Shown: piece after piece, positions 42,463-52,299 of the stretch
Layout: each line of letters opens with the position of its first letter
Numbering within the stretch: position 1 is the stretch's first letter
NCBI GenBank assembly: GCA_019634895.1
Contig: JAHCAM010000001.1
Span: forward strand, 177,851-241,850
Reading direction: 5' to 3'
Length of the DNA stretch: 64,000 bases
From: Steroidobacteraceae bacterium
GTDB taxonomy: Bacteria; Pseudomonadota; Gammaproteobacteria; Steroidobacterales; Steroidobacteraceae
Translations under genes and position numbers: made by a program
The notes under the pieces: generated by a model
The model's input: the letters and a program-made list of their open reading frames with translations, nothing else
Database searches by the model: none
What the model was told of the DNA's origin: nothing

Positions 42463-42561
42463 ATGATGTACACGAAGCTCGTCTATCGCGGCCTGTCGAT
42501 GCCGATACTGCTCGCGGCGGCCGCCGCCATGCAGCTGCTCGCGGTCAGCGCCTTCGCCTGA
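42463..42561 (+). CDS. 32-residue leader-only peptide, paralogue of the preceding gene
   Basis: ATG at 42463 (a second ATG follows immediately) is preceded by AAGGAGAAG. It encodes MMYTKLVYRGLSMPILLAAA plus AAMQLLAVSAFA and then TGA. It matches residues 1-32 of the 72-residue paralogue (shared YRGL.MPxLL..AA.MQ..AV.AFA), but the stop falls exactly at the predicted signal cleavage point. It is either a truncated copy or a functional small membrane peptide. The 145 nt before it hold no gene. Confidence 0.55.
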   Translation: MMYTKLVYRGLSMPILLAAAAAMQLLAVSAFA

Positions 42562-42594
42562 TCAAGATGGCTGCCCATGCCGGGCGGCCCTCGA

Positions 42595-42640
42595 TAAATG
42601 GGACGCGTCCAATTAAATAATTGGACGCGTCCCCATTTAA
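42595..42640. repeat. Inverted GGACGCGTCC repeat pair with 4-nt loop (cores 42601-42610, 42623-42632)
   Basis: The tightest pair in the window, forming an almost continuous hairpin. Its right end supplies the TAA (42637-42639, minus strand) of the molybdopterin subunit gene. Confidence 0.92.
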
Positions 42641-44778
42641 ATCTGCAGCGGCAGCTCGCGCAGCCGCCGTCCGGTGAGGGCAAACACCGCGTTAGCGACC
42701 GCGGGCGCGACCGGCGGCACGCCGGGCTCGCCGACGCCGCCGGGGCGCTCGGTGCTCGGCACGATATGCACCTCGACTCGCGGCATCTCGTCCAGGCGCA
42801 GCACCGGATAGTCGTGGAAGTTCGACTGCTGCGGCCGGCCGTCGCGAAAGTCGATCCGGCCCGCGAGCGCCGCGCTGAGTGCGTATGCGACGGCGGACTC
42901 GACCTGCGCCGCCACGCCGTCCGGATTCACCGCGATGCCGCAGTCGATCGCGCAGACCACGCGATGCACGCGGATGCGCCCGTTCTCCACCGACACCTCC
43001 GCCACCTGCGCGACCCAGCTGCCGAATGATTCATGCACGGCGATGCCGCGCGCCCGGCCCTCGGGCAGCTTCGAACCCCATCCGGCTCTTTCGGCCGCGA
43101 GCTCGAGGACGCCCAGGTGACGCGGGTGCTGCGCCAGCAGCGTGCGCCGGTACTGGACCGGGTCGCGGCGCGCGGCGGCGGCCAGCTCGTCGATCATCGA
43201 CTCCATCGCGAATGCCGTGTGGCTGTGCCCGACCGAGCGCCACCACAGCACCGGCACGCCGGTGCGCGGCGAATGCAGGTCCACGAGGTGATGCGCGACC
43301 TCCTTGAGGTACGGCGAATCCGCGACGCCCTCGACCGAGAGCGCGTCCACGCCGTCCCTGATCATCATGGACTCGAACGGCGTGCCGACCGCGATCGACT
43401 GGCCGACGATGGTATGCGCCCAGGCCGCAGGCATGCCGCCGGCGTCGAGCCCGACGCGCAGGCGATGCAGGTAGGCGGGCCGGTAATAACCGCCGCGGGT
43501 ATCGTCCTCGCGCGTCCACACGGTCTTCACCGGCTTGCCCGCGGCCTTCGCGACCTGCACGGCTTCGCTGACGAAGTCGGAGGTCGGCGTGGCGCGCCGC
43601 CCGAAGCCGCCGCCGAGGAACAGGGTGTGGATCTCGACCTGTTCCGGCTTCAATCCCGTGATGGCGGCGGCCACCTGCTGGTCCACCCCCTGGAACTGCG
43701 TGCCGGTCCAGATCTCGCACTTGCCCGGCGCGATCCGCACCGCGCAGTTCAGTGGCTCCATCGCCGCGTGGGCGAGGTAGGGCACGGCGTACTCCGCCGT
43801 CAGCACCTTTGCGGAGGACGCCAGCGCGGCGGCAGCGTCGCCGGCGCGCGCGGCGACGGCGCCCGGGCTCATCGCAAGGTCGCGGAACTCCTCGCGCAGC
43901 CTCCCGGAGTCGAGCCCGGCATTCGGCCCGGCGTCCCAGGTGACCGCCAGCGCGTCGCGGCCCAGCTTCGCCGCCCAGAAATGATCGGCGACGACCGCCA
44001 CGCCGGTGGGCACCTGCACCACGTCGCGCACGCCCGGCACCGCCCGCGCCGCAGCCGCGTCGAAGGACAGCACCTTGCCCCCGAACACCGGCGGCCGCGC
44101 AACCACGGCGCTCAGCAGCCCGTCGAAATGCACGTCGATGCCGAACTGCGCGCGGCCCGTGACCTTCTCCGGCGTGTCGAGCCGGCGCGTCGCCTTGCCG
44201 ATGATCTTCCAGTCCTTCGGGTTCTTCAGGGTGATCGTCGCCGGCGGCGCGAGCTTCGCCGCCGCCGCCGCCAGCTCGCCATAACGCGCGCGGTCGTTGC
44301 CGCAGATCACCGCGCCGTCCTTCGTGCCGCAATCCGAGGCGGCCACGCCGAATCGCTCGGCGGCCGCGGCGATCAGCAGCGCCCGCGCGAGCGCGCCGGC
44401 CTGGCGGTAGCGGTCGAACTCCGACCAGGTGCTGGTCGAGCCGCCGGTCATCTGCACGCCGAATGCCGTGTGCGCGTAGGCGGGTGCGGCCGGCGCGTGC
44501 TCGACGCGGATCCTGGTCCAGTCGGCATCCAGTTCCTCGGCGATGAGCATGGGCAGCGTGGTCCAGACGCCCTGGCCCATTTCGGAGCGAGCGAGCAGCA
44601 CGGTCATCGTGTCGTCCGTGCCTATGCGCAGGAAAGCGTTGGGCGGGGGCAGGGGCGCCGGCGCGGGCTGAGCCAGCGCAAAGCGCCGCGCGCCGGGCAC
44701 GAAGAAAGCGATGACCAGGCCGCCGAGCACGGCGCCGGCCGCGAGGAAATCGCGGCGCGAAAGGGTAACGGCGTTCAT
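42637..44778 (-). CDS. Molybdenum hydroxylase large subunit (IorB-like)
   Basis: A 713-residue protein of the xanthine dehydrogenase family, isoquinoline 1-oxidoreductase beta type. It begins with a twin-arginine-like leader ([20 protein letters not shown]). [23 protein letters not shown] cofactor motif, [19 protein letters not shown] and the C-terminal [20 protein letters not shown], with the catalytic glutamate, are visible. It should be periplasmic or membrane-bound and hydroxylate an aldehyde or N-heterocycle. It overlaps the [2Fe-2S] subunit gene by 4 nt. No cytochrome or accessory gene is adjacent. The stop codon lies in the repeat. Confidence 0.92.
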   Translation of the reverse strand: MNAVTLSRRDFLAAGAVLGGLVIAFFVPGARRFALAQPAPAPLPPPNAFLRIGTDDTMTVLLARSEMGQGVWTTLPMLIAEELDADWTRIRVEHAPAAPAYAHTAFGVQMTGGSTSTWSEFDRYRQAGALARALLIAAAAERFGVAASDCGTKDGAVICGNDRARYGELAAAAAKLAPPATITLKNPKDWKIIGKATRRLDTPEKVTGRAQFGIDVHFDGLLSAVVARPPVFGGKVLSFDAAAARAVPGVRDVVQVPTGVAVVADHFWAAKLGRDALAVTWDAGPNAGLDSGRLREEFRDLAMSPGAVAARAGDAAAALASSAKVLTAEYAVPYLAHAAMEPLNCAVRIAPGKCEIWTGTQFQGVDQQVAAAITGLKPEQVEIHTLFLGGGFGRRATPTSDFVSEAVQVAKAAGKPVKTVWTREDDTRGGYYRPAYLHRLRVGLDAGGMPAAWAHTIVGQSIAVGTPFESMMIRDGVDALSVEGVADSPYLKEVAHHLVDLHSPRTGVPVLWWRSVGHSHTAFAMESMIDELAAAARRDPVQYRRTLLAQHPRHLGVLELAAERAGWGSKLPEGRARGIAVHESFGSWVAQVAEVSVENGRIRVHRVVCAIDCGIAVNPDGVAAQVESAVAYALSAALAGRIDFRDGRPQQSNFHDYPVLRLDEMPRVEVHIVPSTERPGGVGEPGVPPVAPAVANAVFALTGRRLRELPLQI

Positions 44779-45242
44779 GCGTCACCTGCCTTTGCGGCAA
44801 GCTCGGCGGCGCGGTGTACCGCGGCGCGGACGCGCTGGTAGGTGCCGCAGCGGCACAGGTTGCCGGAGAGCGCGGCGTCGATGTCGGCGTCGGTGGGCCG
44901 GGCCTTTGCCGCGAGCAGCGCCGCCGCCGACATGATCTGCCCCGACTGGCAGTAGCCGCACTGCACGACGTCCAGCTCGGTCCAGGCCTGCTGCACCGGG
45001 TGATCGCCCGCTGCGGACAGTCCTTCGATGGTCGTGACTTTCCTGCCGGCCGCCATGGCCAGCGGCGTCACGCAGGAGCGCACCGGCTCGCCGTCCAGGT
45101 GCACGGTGCAGGCGCCGCATTGCGCGATGCCGCAGCCGTACTTGGTGCCGGTCAGGTGCAGGAAGTCCCGCAGCACCCACAGGAGGGGCATGTCGCCGGG
45201 AGCGTCCACTGCCATCGCCGTGCCGTTGACTTCGAGCTTCAT
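44775..45242 (-). CDS. [2Fe-2S] subunit of molybdenum hydroxylase (IorA-like)
   Basis: A 155-residue protein. The first cluster is bound by cysteines in [18 protein letters not shown] and RSCVTP; the second by CGYCQSGQ and [16 protein letters not shown]. It passes electrons from the molybdenum cofactor subunit to an acceptor. It starts [20 protein letters not shown] and is the first gene of a two-gene operon. The stop overlaps the start of the large subunit by 4 nt. Confidence 0.94.
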   Translation of the reverse strand: MKLEVNGTAMAVDAPGDMPLLWVLRDFLHLTGTKYGCGIAQCGACTVHLDGEPVRSCVTPLAMAAGRKVTTIEGLSAAGDHPVQQAWTELDVVQCGYCQSGQIMSAAALLAAKARPTDADIDAALSGNLCRCGTYQRVRAAVHRAAELAAKAGDA

Positions 45243-45256
45243 CGCTGCACCTCTTC

Positions 45257-45359
45257 TAAAGGGGACGCGTCCATTTATTTAAAGGGGACGCGTCCATTTA
45301 TGAACGCAGATCGCACCGGCGGGAAAGTCACAAAATAATTGGACGCGTCCCCATTTAAA
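45257..45359. repeat. Three-unit GGACGCGTCC repeat cluster (cores 45263, 45286, 45341)
   Basis: Two direct units 23 nt apart and a third inverted unit 55 nt on. The direct units have CATTTA instead of AATTA arms. The third supplies the TAA of the hybrid kinase gene (45355-45357, minus strand). The cluster fills most of the 112-nt gap between the two minus-strand genes. Confidence 0.9.
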
Positions 45360-47385
45360 GTTTCTGCAGCGCGGAGGCGGCGGCGGCGAAGCGCTTCTGC
45401 AGCGACGGCAGCAGGTCGCGCACGGCCGCCAGGTCGCGGCGCCTCGCGGCGGCCTCCATCTGCATCGCGACCGCCTCCAGCCGCGCGGCGCCGATGTTCG
45501 CGCTCGAGCCCACGATGGTGTGCGCGCAGCGGGCGACCAGCTCCTGGTCGCCGCCCGCGAGCCCGGCCTCGAGGTCGCGCGCGCACTTGCCGATGCTCGC
45601 GACGAAGGTCTCGACCAGCCCGCGCGCCAGCACGGAGTCTCCCATCGTCACTTCCTGGAACCGCGCGAGCGAGATCTCCGGCCTCTCCGCCATCGTGCGC
45701 TCGGGCGCCGGCGGGCGCACGACATAGCGTCCGGTGCGCGTGCCGACCGGCGGCGCGAACTTCTCCAGCACCGCCTCCAGCCGCTCGCGCGCGAGCGGCT
45801 TCGCGATCACGTCGTCCATGCCGGCCGCGCGGCATTCCTCCACCTGCTCAGGCATGGCGTTGGCCGTCAGCCCGACGATCGGCAGCCGCCGCCCCGCGGC
45901 GCGCAGCCGCCGCGTCGCCTCGAGCCCGTCCATCACCGGCATCTGCACGTCCATCAGCACCAGGTCCACGCGCTGCTCGTCGAGCCGCGCGATCGCCTCG
46001 GCGCCGTCCGCCGCCAGCAGCACGTCGCAGCCCGCGCGCTCGAGGAACAGCTGGGCGACGCGCTGGTTCACCGGGTTGTCCTCGACCAGCAGCACCGCGC
46101 GCCCGCGCCGGTGGTGCTCCTCGACGATCAGGTCGCGGGTGACGATCGCGCGCAGCCGCTGCGTGTACTCCTCGCCCTTGTGCGACAACACGCGCTCCAG
46201 CGTCGCCAGCAGCTCGCCGCGCCGCATCGGCTTCGACAGGTGGCCCGCGAAGCCCAGCTCGCGCAGCTCCTGCCGGCTGGTGCGGTCGTCGATCGAGCTG
46301 TACAGCACGAGGCGCAGCTCCGCGATCGCGGGCGTCGCGCGGATGCGCCGCGCGAGCTCGATGCCGTCGATGCCGGGCATGCGGTGGTCGGTCAGCACCG
46401 CCTGGAAGCCGGCGCCGGATTCCGCCGCGCGTTCCAGCGCCGACAGCGCCTCGATGGCCGACGCGGCGCTCTCCACTTCGTACTCAGCGGCACGCAGGAT
46501 CTCCGCGATCACGCGCCGGTTGGTGTCGCTGTCGTCCACCACCAGCACGCGCCGTCCTTCGGCGGCCGCAGCGGCAGGCGCCGCCGCCGCGCCGGAAACC
46601 GCGACCGGCGGCAGGCGCGCGGTGAACCAGAACGTGGAGCCCTCGCCGGGTGCGCTGCTCGCGCCGGCTTCGCCGCCCATGAGTTCCGCGAGCCGCTTGA
46701 CGATCGAGAGGCCGAGGCCGGTGCCGCCGTACTGGCGCGCAGTCGAGGCGTCCGCCTGCGTGAACGGCTGGAACAGCCTGGCGAGCGCCTCGGGCGCCAC
46801 GCCGATGCCGGTGTCGCGCACCTCGAACCGCACCACGCCGCCGCCGCTGCGCCGCACGCAGACGACGACCTCGCCGGCCCTGGTGAACTTGATCGCGTTG
46901 GACACCAGGTTCGACAGCGCCTGCCGCAGCCGGCCCGGGTCGCCCAGCACGCGCTGCGGCAGGTCCGCGGGGAGGTCCACGACCAGTTCGAGCTCCTTGG
47001 CGGCGGCGGCCGCGGCCTGCGAGGTGGCCACCTCCTCGACGTGCGCCGGAAGGTCCATCTCGATGCGCTCGAGCTCGAGCCGGCCGGCCTCGATCTTGGA
47101 GTAGTCGAGCAGGTCGTTGATGACGACCAGCAGCGCATCGGCGCTGGCGCGGATCACCTCGACGTACTCGCGCTGGCGCCGGTCGAGGTCGGTGTCCTGC
47201 AGCAGCTGCACCATGCCGATCACGCCGTTCATCGGCGTGCGGATCTCGTGGCTGACGTTCGACAGGAACTCGGTCCGGGCCTTGCCCGCGGCCTCGGCCT
47301 CCTGCCGCGCCCGGTCGAGCGCCGCGCGCAGCTTCAGCAGTTCCCGCTCGAGCGCGGCGACGCGCGGGTCTATGGAGTGGCTCAC
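45355..47385 (-). CDS. Soluble hybrid sensor kinase (HisKA, HATPase, REC, REC, Hpt)
   Basis: A 676-residue protein. A coiled coil (residues 7-38) leads to HisKA with His46 in [19 protein letters not shown]. The ATPase shows [16 protein letters not shown] and [13 protein letters not shown]1 has Asp333 in [11 protein letters not shown] and REC2 Asp479 in [20 protein letters not shown]. The C-terminal Hpt has His622 in [18 protein letters not shown]. It has no transmembrane or PAS domain, so input must come from a partner. It is divergent from a stand-alone response regulator heading a probable exopolysaccharide operon, its likely output. Confidence 0.92.
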   Translation of the reverse strand: MSHSIDPRVAALERELLKLRAALDRARQEAEAAGKARTEFLSNVSHEIRTPMNGVIGMVQLLQDTDLDRRQREYVEVIRASADALLVVINDLLDYSKIEAGRLELERIEMDLPAHVEEVATSQAAAAAAKELELVVDLPADLPQRVLGDPGRLRQALSNLVSNAIKFTRAGEVVVCVRRSGGGVVRFEVRDTGIGVAPEALARLFQPFTQADASTARQYGGTGLGLSIVKRLAELMGGEAGASSAPGEGSTFWFTARLPPVAVSGAAAAPAAAAAEGRRVLVVDDSDTNRRVIAEILRAAEYEVESAASAIEALSALERAAESGAGFQAVLTDHRMPGIDGIELARRIRATPAIAELRLVLYSSIDDRTSRQELRELGFAGHLSKPMRRGELLATLERVLSHKGEEYTQRLRAIVTRDLIVEEHHRRGRAVLLVEDNPVNQRVAQLFLERAGCDVLLAADGAEAIARLDEQRVDLVLMDVQMPVMDGLEATRRLRAAGRRLPIVGLTANAMPEQVEECRAAGMDDVIAKPLARERLEAVLEKFAPPVGTRTGRYVVRPPAPERTMAERPEISLARFQEVTMGDSVLARGLVETFVASIGKCARDLEAGLAGGDQELVARCAHTIVGSSANIGAARLEAVAMQMEAAARRRDLAAVRDLLPSLQKRFAAAASALQKL

Positions 47386-47463
47386 TTCCGGGCCTGTCCG
47401 GGACGATGGTCACGCCACCCCGGGCGGCGCGGTTCTAGTATTCTGCGCAATGGATACGCATGC

Positions 47464-47898
47464 ATGAACGCCGAGTCTAGCGCACCGCAACGCCTGCTGA
47501 TCGTCGAGGACGACCCGCACATGGCCTACCTGCTCGGCTACCTGGCCGAGAAGGAGCGCTTCACGGTCGAGTCGATCGCCGACGGGCGCAAGGCGCTGGA
47601 GCGGATCGAGGCCGGGCCGCCGGCCGACCTGGTGCTGCTCGACCTGATGCTGCCCTACACCGACGGCTTCGAGCTGCTGGAGAAGCTGCGCGCCAGCGCC
47701 GGATGGAAGCAGGTGCCGGTGATCATCCTGACGTCGCGCACGCGCGAGCACGACGCGGTGCGCGCGCTCTCGCTCGGCGCCGACGACTACCTCAACAAGC
47801 CCTTCAGCCCGGCCGAACTGGTGGCGCGCATCCGGCGGCGGCTGCGGCCGCAGGCCGCGGCGGCGCCCGCATCGTCGCCGCAGCAGGGACCGGCGTGA
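47464..47898 (+). CDS. Single-domain response regulator
   Basis: A 144-residue CheY-like receiver. Acidic pocket residues lie in LLIVEDDPHMAYL, the phospho-acceptor is Asp60 in LVLLDLMLPYTDGFELL, Thr90 is in VIILTSRTREHD and Lys112 in LNKPFSPAEL. No output domain follows, only a short Ala/Pro tail. It heads an operon with YaiO, HEAT and GT2 genes through 4-nt overlaps. It may act by protein contact on the downstream membrane proteins. Confidence 0.92.
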   Translation: MNAESSAPQRLLIVEDDPHMAYLLGYLAEKERFTVESIADGRKALERIEAGPPADLVLLDLMLPYTDGFELLEKLRASAGWKQVPVIILTSRTREHDAVRALSLGADDYLNKPFSPAELVARIRRRLRPQAAAAPASSPQQGPA

Positions 47899-49049
47899 AC
47901 CGGCTGGCGGCGCTGGCGGCGGCGATTGCCCTGCTCGCGGCGCGCCCGGCGTCCGCCTGCGACGCGGCGCTGGAGGCGCGGGTCGCCGCGGATCCGGCGA
48001 ACACCGACCTGCGCCACGAACTCGCCCGCTCCTGCGCGCGCGCCGGCCGCGCGGATGCCGCGCTCGCGCAGTACGCGGCGCTGCTCGCGGTGAAGGGCGA
48101 CAACCCCGACTGGCTGCTCGGCAAGGGACAGTCGCTCATCGCGCTGGGCCGCCCGCGCGAGGCGCTGGCGCCGCTCGAGCAGGCGCGCGCGGTGTCGCCA
48201 CGCTATGAGGACGTCTGGCGCGCGAACATCAGCGCGCTCGAGGCCGCCGGTGAGCCGGAACGCGCGGCGGCGCTCACCGCAGAGGCTGGACGCACTTTCC
48301 CCGAGGCCGCCTGGCCGCGCGACAAGGCGGGCGCGCTCGAGCGCGCCAGGCTCATCGAGCGCAGCACGCGGTTGTCGCTGGGCTTGAGCTACGAGGACCT
48401 GTCCGGGGGACGGTCGTCGTGGCATGCGCTCACCGTCGGGCTCGACCATCCGCTGGATGCGCGCCGGCGCATCCTCGCGGGCGCCAACGTCGAGGAGCGC
48501 TTCGACACCCGCGACGAGCAGTTCTCGATCGGGCTCGTGGACCGGCTCGGCGGCGACTGGACCTGGGGCGTTGCGGCGGACGTCGCCCCGGGGGCCGAAA
48601 TCCTGCCGGAATGGAACCTGGTCGCGGAGGCCGGGCGCACGCTGCCCGGCGATCGCGGCATCAGCCTGCGCGCGCGCCACGCGAGCTATGCGGCGGTGGA
48701 CGTGAAGTCGCTCGCGGCCACCATCGAGCAGTATTTCCCGGCGTTCCGGGTGGCGTACTCGCTGACCGCGTCGAAACCGTCCGGCATCTCGGCGCGCCTC
48801 GGCCATGCGCTGCGCCTGGCGCGTGACTACGGCGACGGCAGCCAGGCGACATTTGCGCTCGGCTACGGCGAAGAAGCGGAGACCGTGGCGCCGGGCGTGG
48901 TGCAGGTGACCCGGAACAGGAGCCTGTCGGTGCACGGCGTGCACTGGGCGACGCCGGCCTGGGGACTCGCCTGGGAAGCCGGCTGGCATGAGCAGGGCGA
49001 TCTCTACGATCGCGTGCGGCTGCGAATTGGACTCGAACACCGGTTCTGA
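47895..49049 (+). CDS. YaiO-type outer-membrane beta-barrel with TPR-like N-terminus
   Basis: A 384-residue exported protein from a GTG that overlaps the response regulator stop. The signal peptide ends near ASA-C. Residues about 25-150 form TPR-like helices (NTDLRHELARSCARAGRADA; GKGQSLIALGRPREALAPLE). The C-terminal half is a barrel (SLGLSYEDLSGGRSSWHALT; YDRVRLRIGLEHRF with terminal phenylalanine). Known relatives sit with glycosyltransferases and are thought to take part in polysaccharide export or modification. Confidence 0.82.
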   Translation: MNRLAALAAAIALLAARPASACDAALEARVAADPANTDLRHELARSCARAGRADAALAQYAALLAVKGDNPDWLLGKGQSLIALGRPREALAPLEQARAVSPRYEDVWRANISALEAAGEPERAAALTAEAGRTFPEAAWPRDKAGALERARLIERSTRLSLGLSYEDLSGGRSSWHALTVGLDHPLDARRRILAGANVEERFDTRDEQFSIGLVDRLGGDWTWGVAADVAPGAEILPEWNLVAEAGRTLPGDRGISLRARHASYAAVDVKSLAATIEQYFPAFRVAYSLTASKPSGISARLGHALRLARDYGDGSQATFALGYGEEAETVAPGVVQVTRNRSLSVHGVHWATPAWGLAWEAGWHEQGDLYDRVRLRIGLEHRF

Positions 49050-50088
49050 ACTCGTCGTCCTGATCGCCTGGCGCAGCGCCCAGGTCGCCGCGCTCGCCTC
49101 GGCGCTGATGCTCGCGATCTCGCTGTTCGTGCGCTCCCGGCTGCGGCGCGAGGAGCGGCTGCGCGAATCCGTGATCGCCGCCTGGCGGCCGCTGCTGGCC
49201 CGCGTCGCGCTGGAGCCCGGCGAAACCGCGCTGCCGTCGCCGCGCCGGCGCGAGCTGCCGCACCTGATGGAGGAGTGGAACGCGATGCACGACTCGCTGA
49301 AGGGCGAGTCGGCCGCGCGGCTGAACGCGCTGGCGCCGCGGTTCGGTTTCGACGTCGCGGCGCGGCGCGCGCTGCGGCACGGCACGATCAGCGACCGGAT
49401 CCTCGGCATCCGCACGCTCGGCCACCTGCGCGACGCGTCGGCGTGGAAGGAGCTGCAGCAGCAGCTGGTTTCCGACAACGCGCTGGTGTCCTTCTATGCG
49501 GCGGCGGCGCTGGTCGAGATCGACGCGCCGCGCGCCATGCCCGGGATCATGCGCGAGCTGTCGGAGCGCGAGAGCTGGCCTGCGGAGGCCATGGCGCGGC
49601 TGTTGACGGATGCCGGCGCGGAGATCGCGCGCGAGCCGATCCGGGCGCTGATGCTGTCGCTGGCGCCGGACAAGGTGCCGCCGCTGCTGCCCTGGCTCTC
49701 GCACGTGGACGCGGTGCTCGGCAGCGAGCTGGCGGTCGAGCTGCTGCGCCGCAACCCGGAGCACGAGGGCATCGTGTCCGCGGCGCTGCCGGTGGTGCAG
49801 GACCCGGCGCGCCTGCCGGAGCTCGTGCGTTACGCCGATTCGCCGAGCGCGCAGGTGCGCGAGCATCTCGCGGAGGCGGCCGGGCGCCTGGGCGGGCTCG
49901 AGCAGGAGCCGCTGATGCTGCGGCTGCTGGGCGACCGCGTCTGGTGGGTGCGCTATCGCGCGGGGCAGGGGCTGCTGAGGCTCACCGGGATGACCGACGC
50001 GCGCCTGCTCGCGCTGCGCGCGGCGCTCACCGACCGCTACGCGGCCGACATGCTCGACCAGGTGGTCGCCGAGGCGTCGCCGTCATGA
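48988..50088 (+). CDS. Membrane-anchored HEAT-repeat protein
   Basis: A 366-residue protein if begun at ATG 48988, which overlaps the YaiO gene by 62 nt; a TTG at 49027 is a shorter alternative. A membrane helix (VVLIAWRSAQVAALASALML) is followed by HEAT repeats (GHLRDASAWKELQQQLVSDN; VSFYAAAALVEIDAPRAMPG; RVWWVRYRAGQGLLRLTG). It probably scaffolds the glycosyltransferase complex at the inner membrane. The stop overlaps the GT2 start by 4 nt. Confidence 0.78.
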   Translation: MSRAISTIACGCELDSNTGSELVVLIAWRSAQVAALASALMLAISLFVRSRLRREERLRESVIAAWRPLLARVALEPGETALPSPRRRELPHLMEEWNAMHDSLKGESAARLNALAPRFGFDVAARRALRHGTISDRILGIRTLGHLRDASAWKELQQQLVSDNALVSFYAAAALVEIDAPRAMPGIMRELSERESWPAEAMARLLTDAGAEIAREPIRALMLSLAPDKVPPLLPWLSHVDAVLGSELAVELLRRNPEHEGIVSAALPVVQDPARLPELVRYADSPSAQVREHLAEAAGRLGGLEQEPLMLRLLGDRVWWVRYRAGQGLLRLTGMTDARLLALRAALTDRYAADMLDQVVAEASPS

Positions 50089-51485
50089 GCGCCCGCGGGT
50101 TCCTGGCCGCGGTGCAGTGGGGCTTCCTCGGCTACTTCATCGTGCTGAACCTCATCTACCTCGGGCTCGCGTTCATCGCGCTGCACGGCCTGCGCCGCTA
50201 CATGCGCGGGGCCAGCGCGGCGGAGCGCGTCTACTCGCACCTGCAGATGCCGGTGTCCATGATCGTGCCGGCCTACAACGAGGAAGCGACCATCGCCACC
50301 TCGGTGAAGGCGCTGCTGCAGCTGCGCTACCAGCACTTCGAGGTCATCGTCGTCAACGACGGCTCGAAGGACGGGACGCTCGAGGTGCTGAAGCGCGAGT
50401 TCCGGCTGCAGCCGTTTCCCGAGGCCTACCGCGTGCAGATCCGGTCGCAGCCGGTGCGCGGCATCTACCGTTCGCTGACGCACCCGAACCTGCGCGTGAT
50501 CGACAAGGAGAACGGCGGCGGCAAGGCGGACGCGATCAACGCCGGCATGAATTCCGCGCGCTACCCGATCGTCTACGCCGGCGACGCGGACTCGGTGCTC
50601 GACCCGCACAGCCTGGAGCACGTGGTGCGGCCGTTCCTCGAGGACCCGCGCACGGTCGCCTGCGGCGGCACGGTGCGCATCGTCAACGGCTGCACCGTGC
50701 GCGGCGGCGTGATCGAGAAGGTGGCGCTGCCGCGCAATCCGCTGGCGCTGGTGCAGGTGGTCGAGTACCTGCGCGCCTTCCTCGGCGGGCGCCTCGGCTG
50801 GAGCGCGGTGAACGGGCTGCTGATCGTGTCGGGCGCGTTCGGCGTGTTCCACCGCGACACGGTGCTGGAGGCCGGCGGCTTCCGCGCCGACGTGATCGGC
50901 GAGGACATGGAGCTGATCGTGCGCCTGCACCGCACGCTGTCCGCGCGCGGCGCGCGCTACCGCATCACCTTCGTGCCGGACCCGGTGTGCTGGACCGACG
51001 CGCCGGAGGACCTCGGGACCCTGGCGCGGCAGCGCAAGCGCTGGCATCGCGGGCTGGCGGAGAGCCTGGCGGCGAACCGCAGCCTCTGTTTCGCGCGCGG
51101 CAGCGGCGCCGCGGGGTGGCTCGCGTTCCCGTACTTCGTCGTGTTCGAGCTGCTGAGCCCGGTGATCGAGGTCGGCGGCCTGCTGGTGATGGGCGCGGCC
51201 TTCGCGCTCGGGATGATGAGCGGCACCGGGTTCCTGGCCTTCGTCGCGGCGGCGTTCGCGCTGGGCGTGATGCTGTCCGCGACCGCGATCCTGCTCGAGG
51301 AGCTGTCGTTCCACACCTACCCGAAGGCGCGGCACGTGCTGCTGCTGTTCCTGGTCTCGGTGCTCGAGAACTTCGGCTACCGGCAGGTCATTTCCTTCTG
51401 GCGGCTGCAGGCGCTGGTCGCCTGGCTCGCCGGCCGCCCCGTGCACTGGGGCGCCATGAAGCGCAAAGCCGACTGGCAAGCCTAA
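50085..51485 (+). CDS. Family 2 glycosyltransferase, membrane-embedded
   Basis: A 466-residue processive-type glycosyltransferase. A membrane helix (residues 12-35) leads to the GT-A fold: VPAYNEEATIATSVKALLQL, NDGSKDGT (91-98), the DxD in DADS (167-170), GED (272-274) and QRKRW (316-320). Three or more helices follow from about 340. The QxxRW motif is that of cellulose- and poly-GlcNAc-synthase-like enzymes. It should polymerise and export a sugar chain together with the YaiO and HEAT proteins under the response regulator. The TAA stop (51483-51485) is the first base triplet of a repeat. Confidence 0.92.
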   Translation: MSARGFLAAVQWGFLGYFIVLNLIYLGLAFIALHGLRRYMRGASAAERVYSHLQMPVSMIVPAYNEEATIATSVKALLQLRYQHFEVIVVNDGSKDGTLEVLKREFRLQPFPEAYRVQIRSQPVRGIYRSLTHPNLRVIDKENGGGKADAINAGMNSARYPIVYAGDADSVLDPHSLEHVVRPFLEDPRTVACGGTVRIVNGCTVRGGVIEKVALPRNPLALVQVVEYLRAFLGGRLGWSAVNGLLIVSGAFGVFHRDTVLEAGGFRADVIGEDMELIVRLHRTLSARGARYRITFVPDPVCWTDAPEDLGTLARQRKRWHRGLAESLAANRSLCFARGSGAAGWLAFPYFVVFELLSPVIEVGGLLVMGAAFALGMMSGTGFLAFVAAAFALGVMLSATAILLEELSFHTYPKARHVLLLFLVSVLENFGYRQVISFWRLQALVAWLAGRPVHWGAMKRKADWQA

Positions 51486-51527
51486 AGGGGACGCGTCCAA
51501 TTATTTAATGGGGACGCGTCCAATTAA
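51483..51527 (+). repeat. Two direct GGACGCGTCC units, left flank of RAYT (cores 51489-51498, 51512-51521)
   Basis: Two same-orientation units 23 nt apart. The first supplies the GT2 stop codon; the second ends 11 nt before the 3' end of the transposase gene. The arrangement resembles that in the compound repeats around the MAPEG gene. Confidence 0.92.
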
Positions 51528-51537
51528 GAAAACGCAG

Positions 51538-52221
51538 CTAGTCGGTGGACGCTTTCGCCCATGGCCGGCCGCGCGGCCGCGCCCGCAGCAATCTGCCGGC
51601 CTGTGCTTCCAGCCTGTCGATGAACTCGGACGAGCCACATGGCGTCCCGGTTCGCGTGCGAGCGCGCAGTTCCCTGAGGTGCTCGGTTTCGACTCCCGCC
51701 GCCAGCCAGGCGGACCAGTCGCGGACGCCCTTCAACTGCTGCCGCCACCTCGAGCCGCTGCTCAGAACGGGATCGGCACCGAGCCCGCAGTGCGCGCGGG
51801 CGCTGGACCATGCGTAGTCCTCAGCCCGCCGCACCATTCCGGCGCGCACCGGGTTGAGCTCCACGTAGCGGATTGCGGACCAGAAGTAGGGCTCGTCGAG
51901 CACCGACGCGAAGTACCGGCCCTGCCACACGTGCCCCGACCAGTCCTTGCGATGATTCAGGCACTGCGCATAGCGCCTGTGCAGCTGCCTGAACGTCCGG
52001 TGCAGGGAGTCCCTGCCGGCTGGCACGATGACCAGGTGCACGTGATTCGGCATCAGGCAGTACGCCAGAATCTCGGCGCCGTGCTCGTCCGCGTATTCGC
52101 GCAGCCACTTCAGGTATGCGCGATGGTCGGTGTCCGTGAAGAACACCTGCCCACGCCTGTTGCCGCGCTGGGTCACGTGGTGCGGTACGCCGGGGCAAAC
52201 GAAGCGGGCTCTGCGCGGCAT
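51538..52221 (-). CDS. REP-associated tyrosine transposase (RAYT, Y1_Tnp family)
   Basis: A 227-residue single-domain HUH nuclease. GVPHHVTQRGNRRGQVFF opens the Y1 domain; YCLMPNHVHLVIVPAG carries the His60-x-His62 pair; Tyr84 in LHRRYAQCLNHR is the likely nucleophile; GHVWQGRYFASVLDE and YVELNPVRAGMV are family blocks. RAYTs cleave and join single-stranded DNA at REP sequences and are believed to spread them. It is flanked by GGACGCGTCC repeats on both sides (51483-51527 and, inverted, 52300-52322) and is the only transposase in the window, hence the probable driver of the repeat family. Confidence 0.93.
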   Translation of the reverse strand: MPRRARFVCPGVPHHVTQRGNRRGQVFFTDTDHRAYLKWLREYADEHGAEILAYCLMPNHVHLVIVPAGRDSLHRTFRQLHRRYAQCLNHRKDWSGHVWQGRYFASVLDEPYFWSAIRYVELNPVRAGMVRRAEDYAWSSARAHCGLGADPVLSSGSRWRQQLKGVRDWSAWLAAGVETEHLRELRARTRTGTPCGSSEFIDRLEAQAGRLLRARPRGRPWAKASTD

Positions 52222-52299
52222 CCTGGCAGGCTACCGGATGCGCGGCCGGCCACCCGTCGCAAATCGCACGTGAAGCGCCGGAAAATGGCGCGTCAAACC

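Noticed and set aside
45355..51485. Kinase/GT2 locus considered as a pga (poly-GlcNAc) or bcs (cellulose) operon
   Set aside because: No PgaA/PgaB deacetylase, BcsB or PilZ domain is seen; only the GT2 and YaiO-like barrel are comparable.
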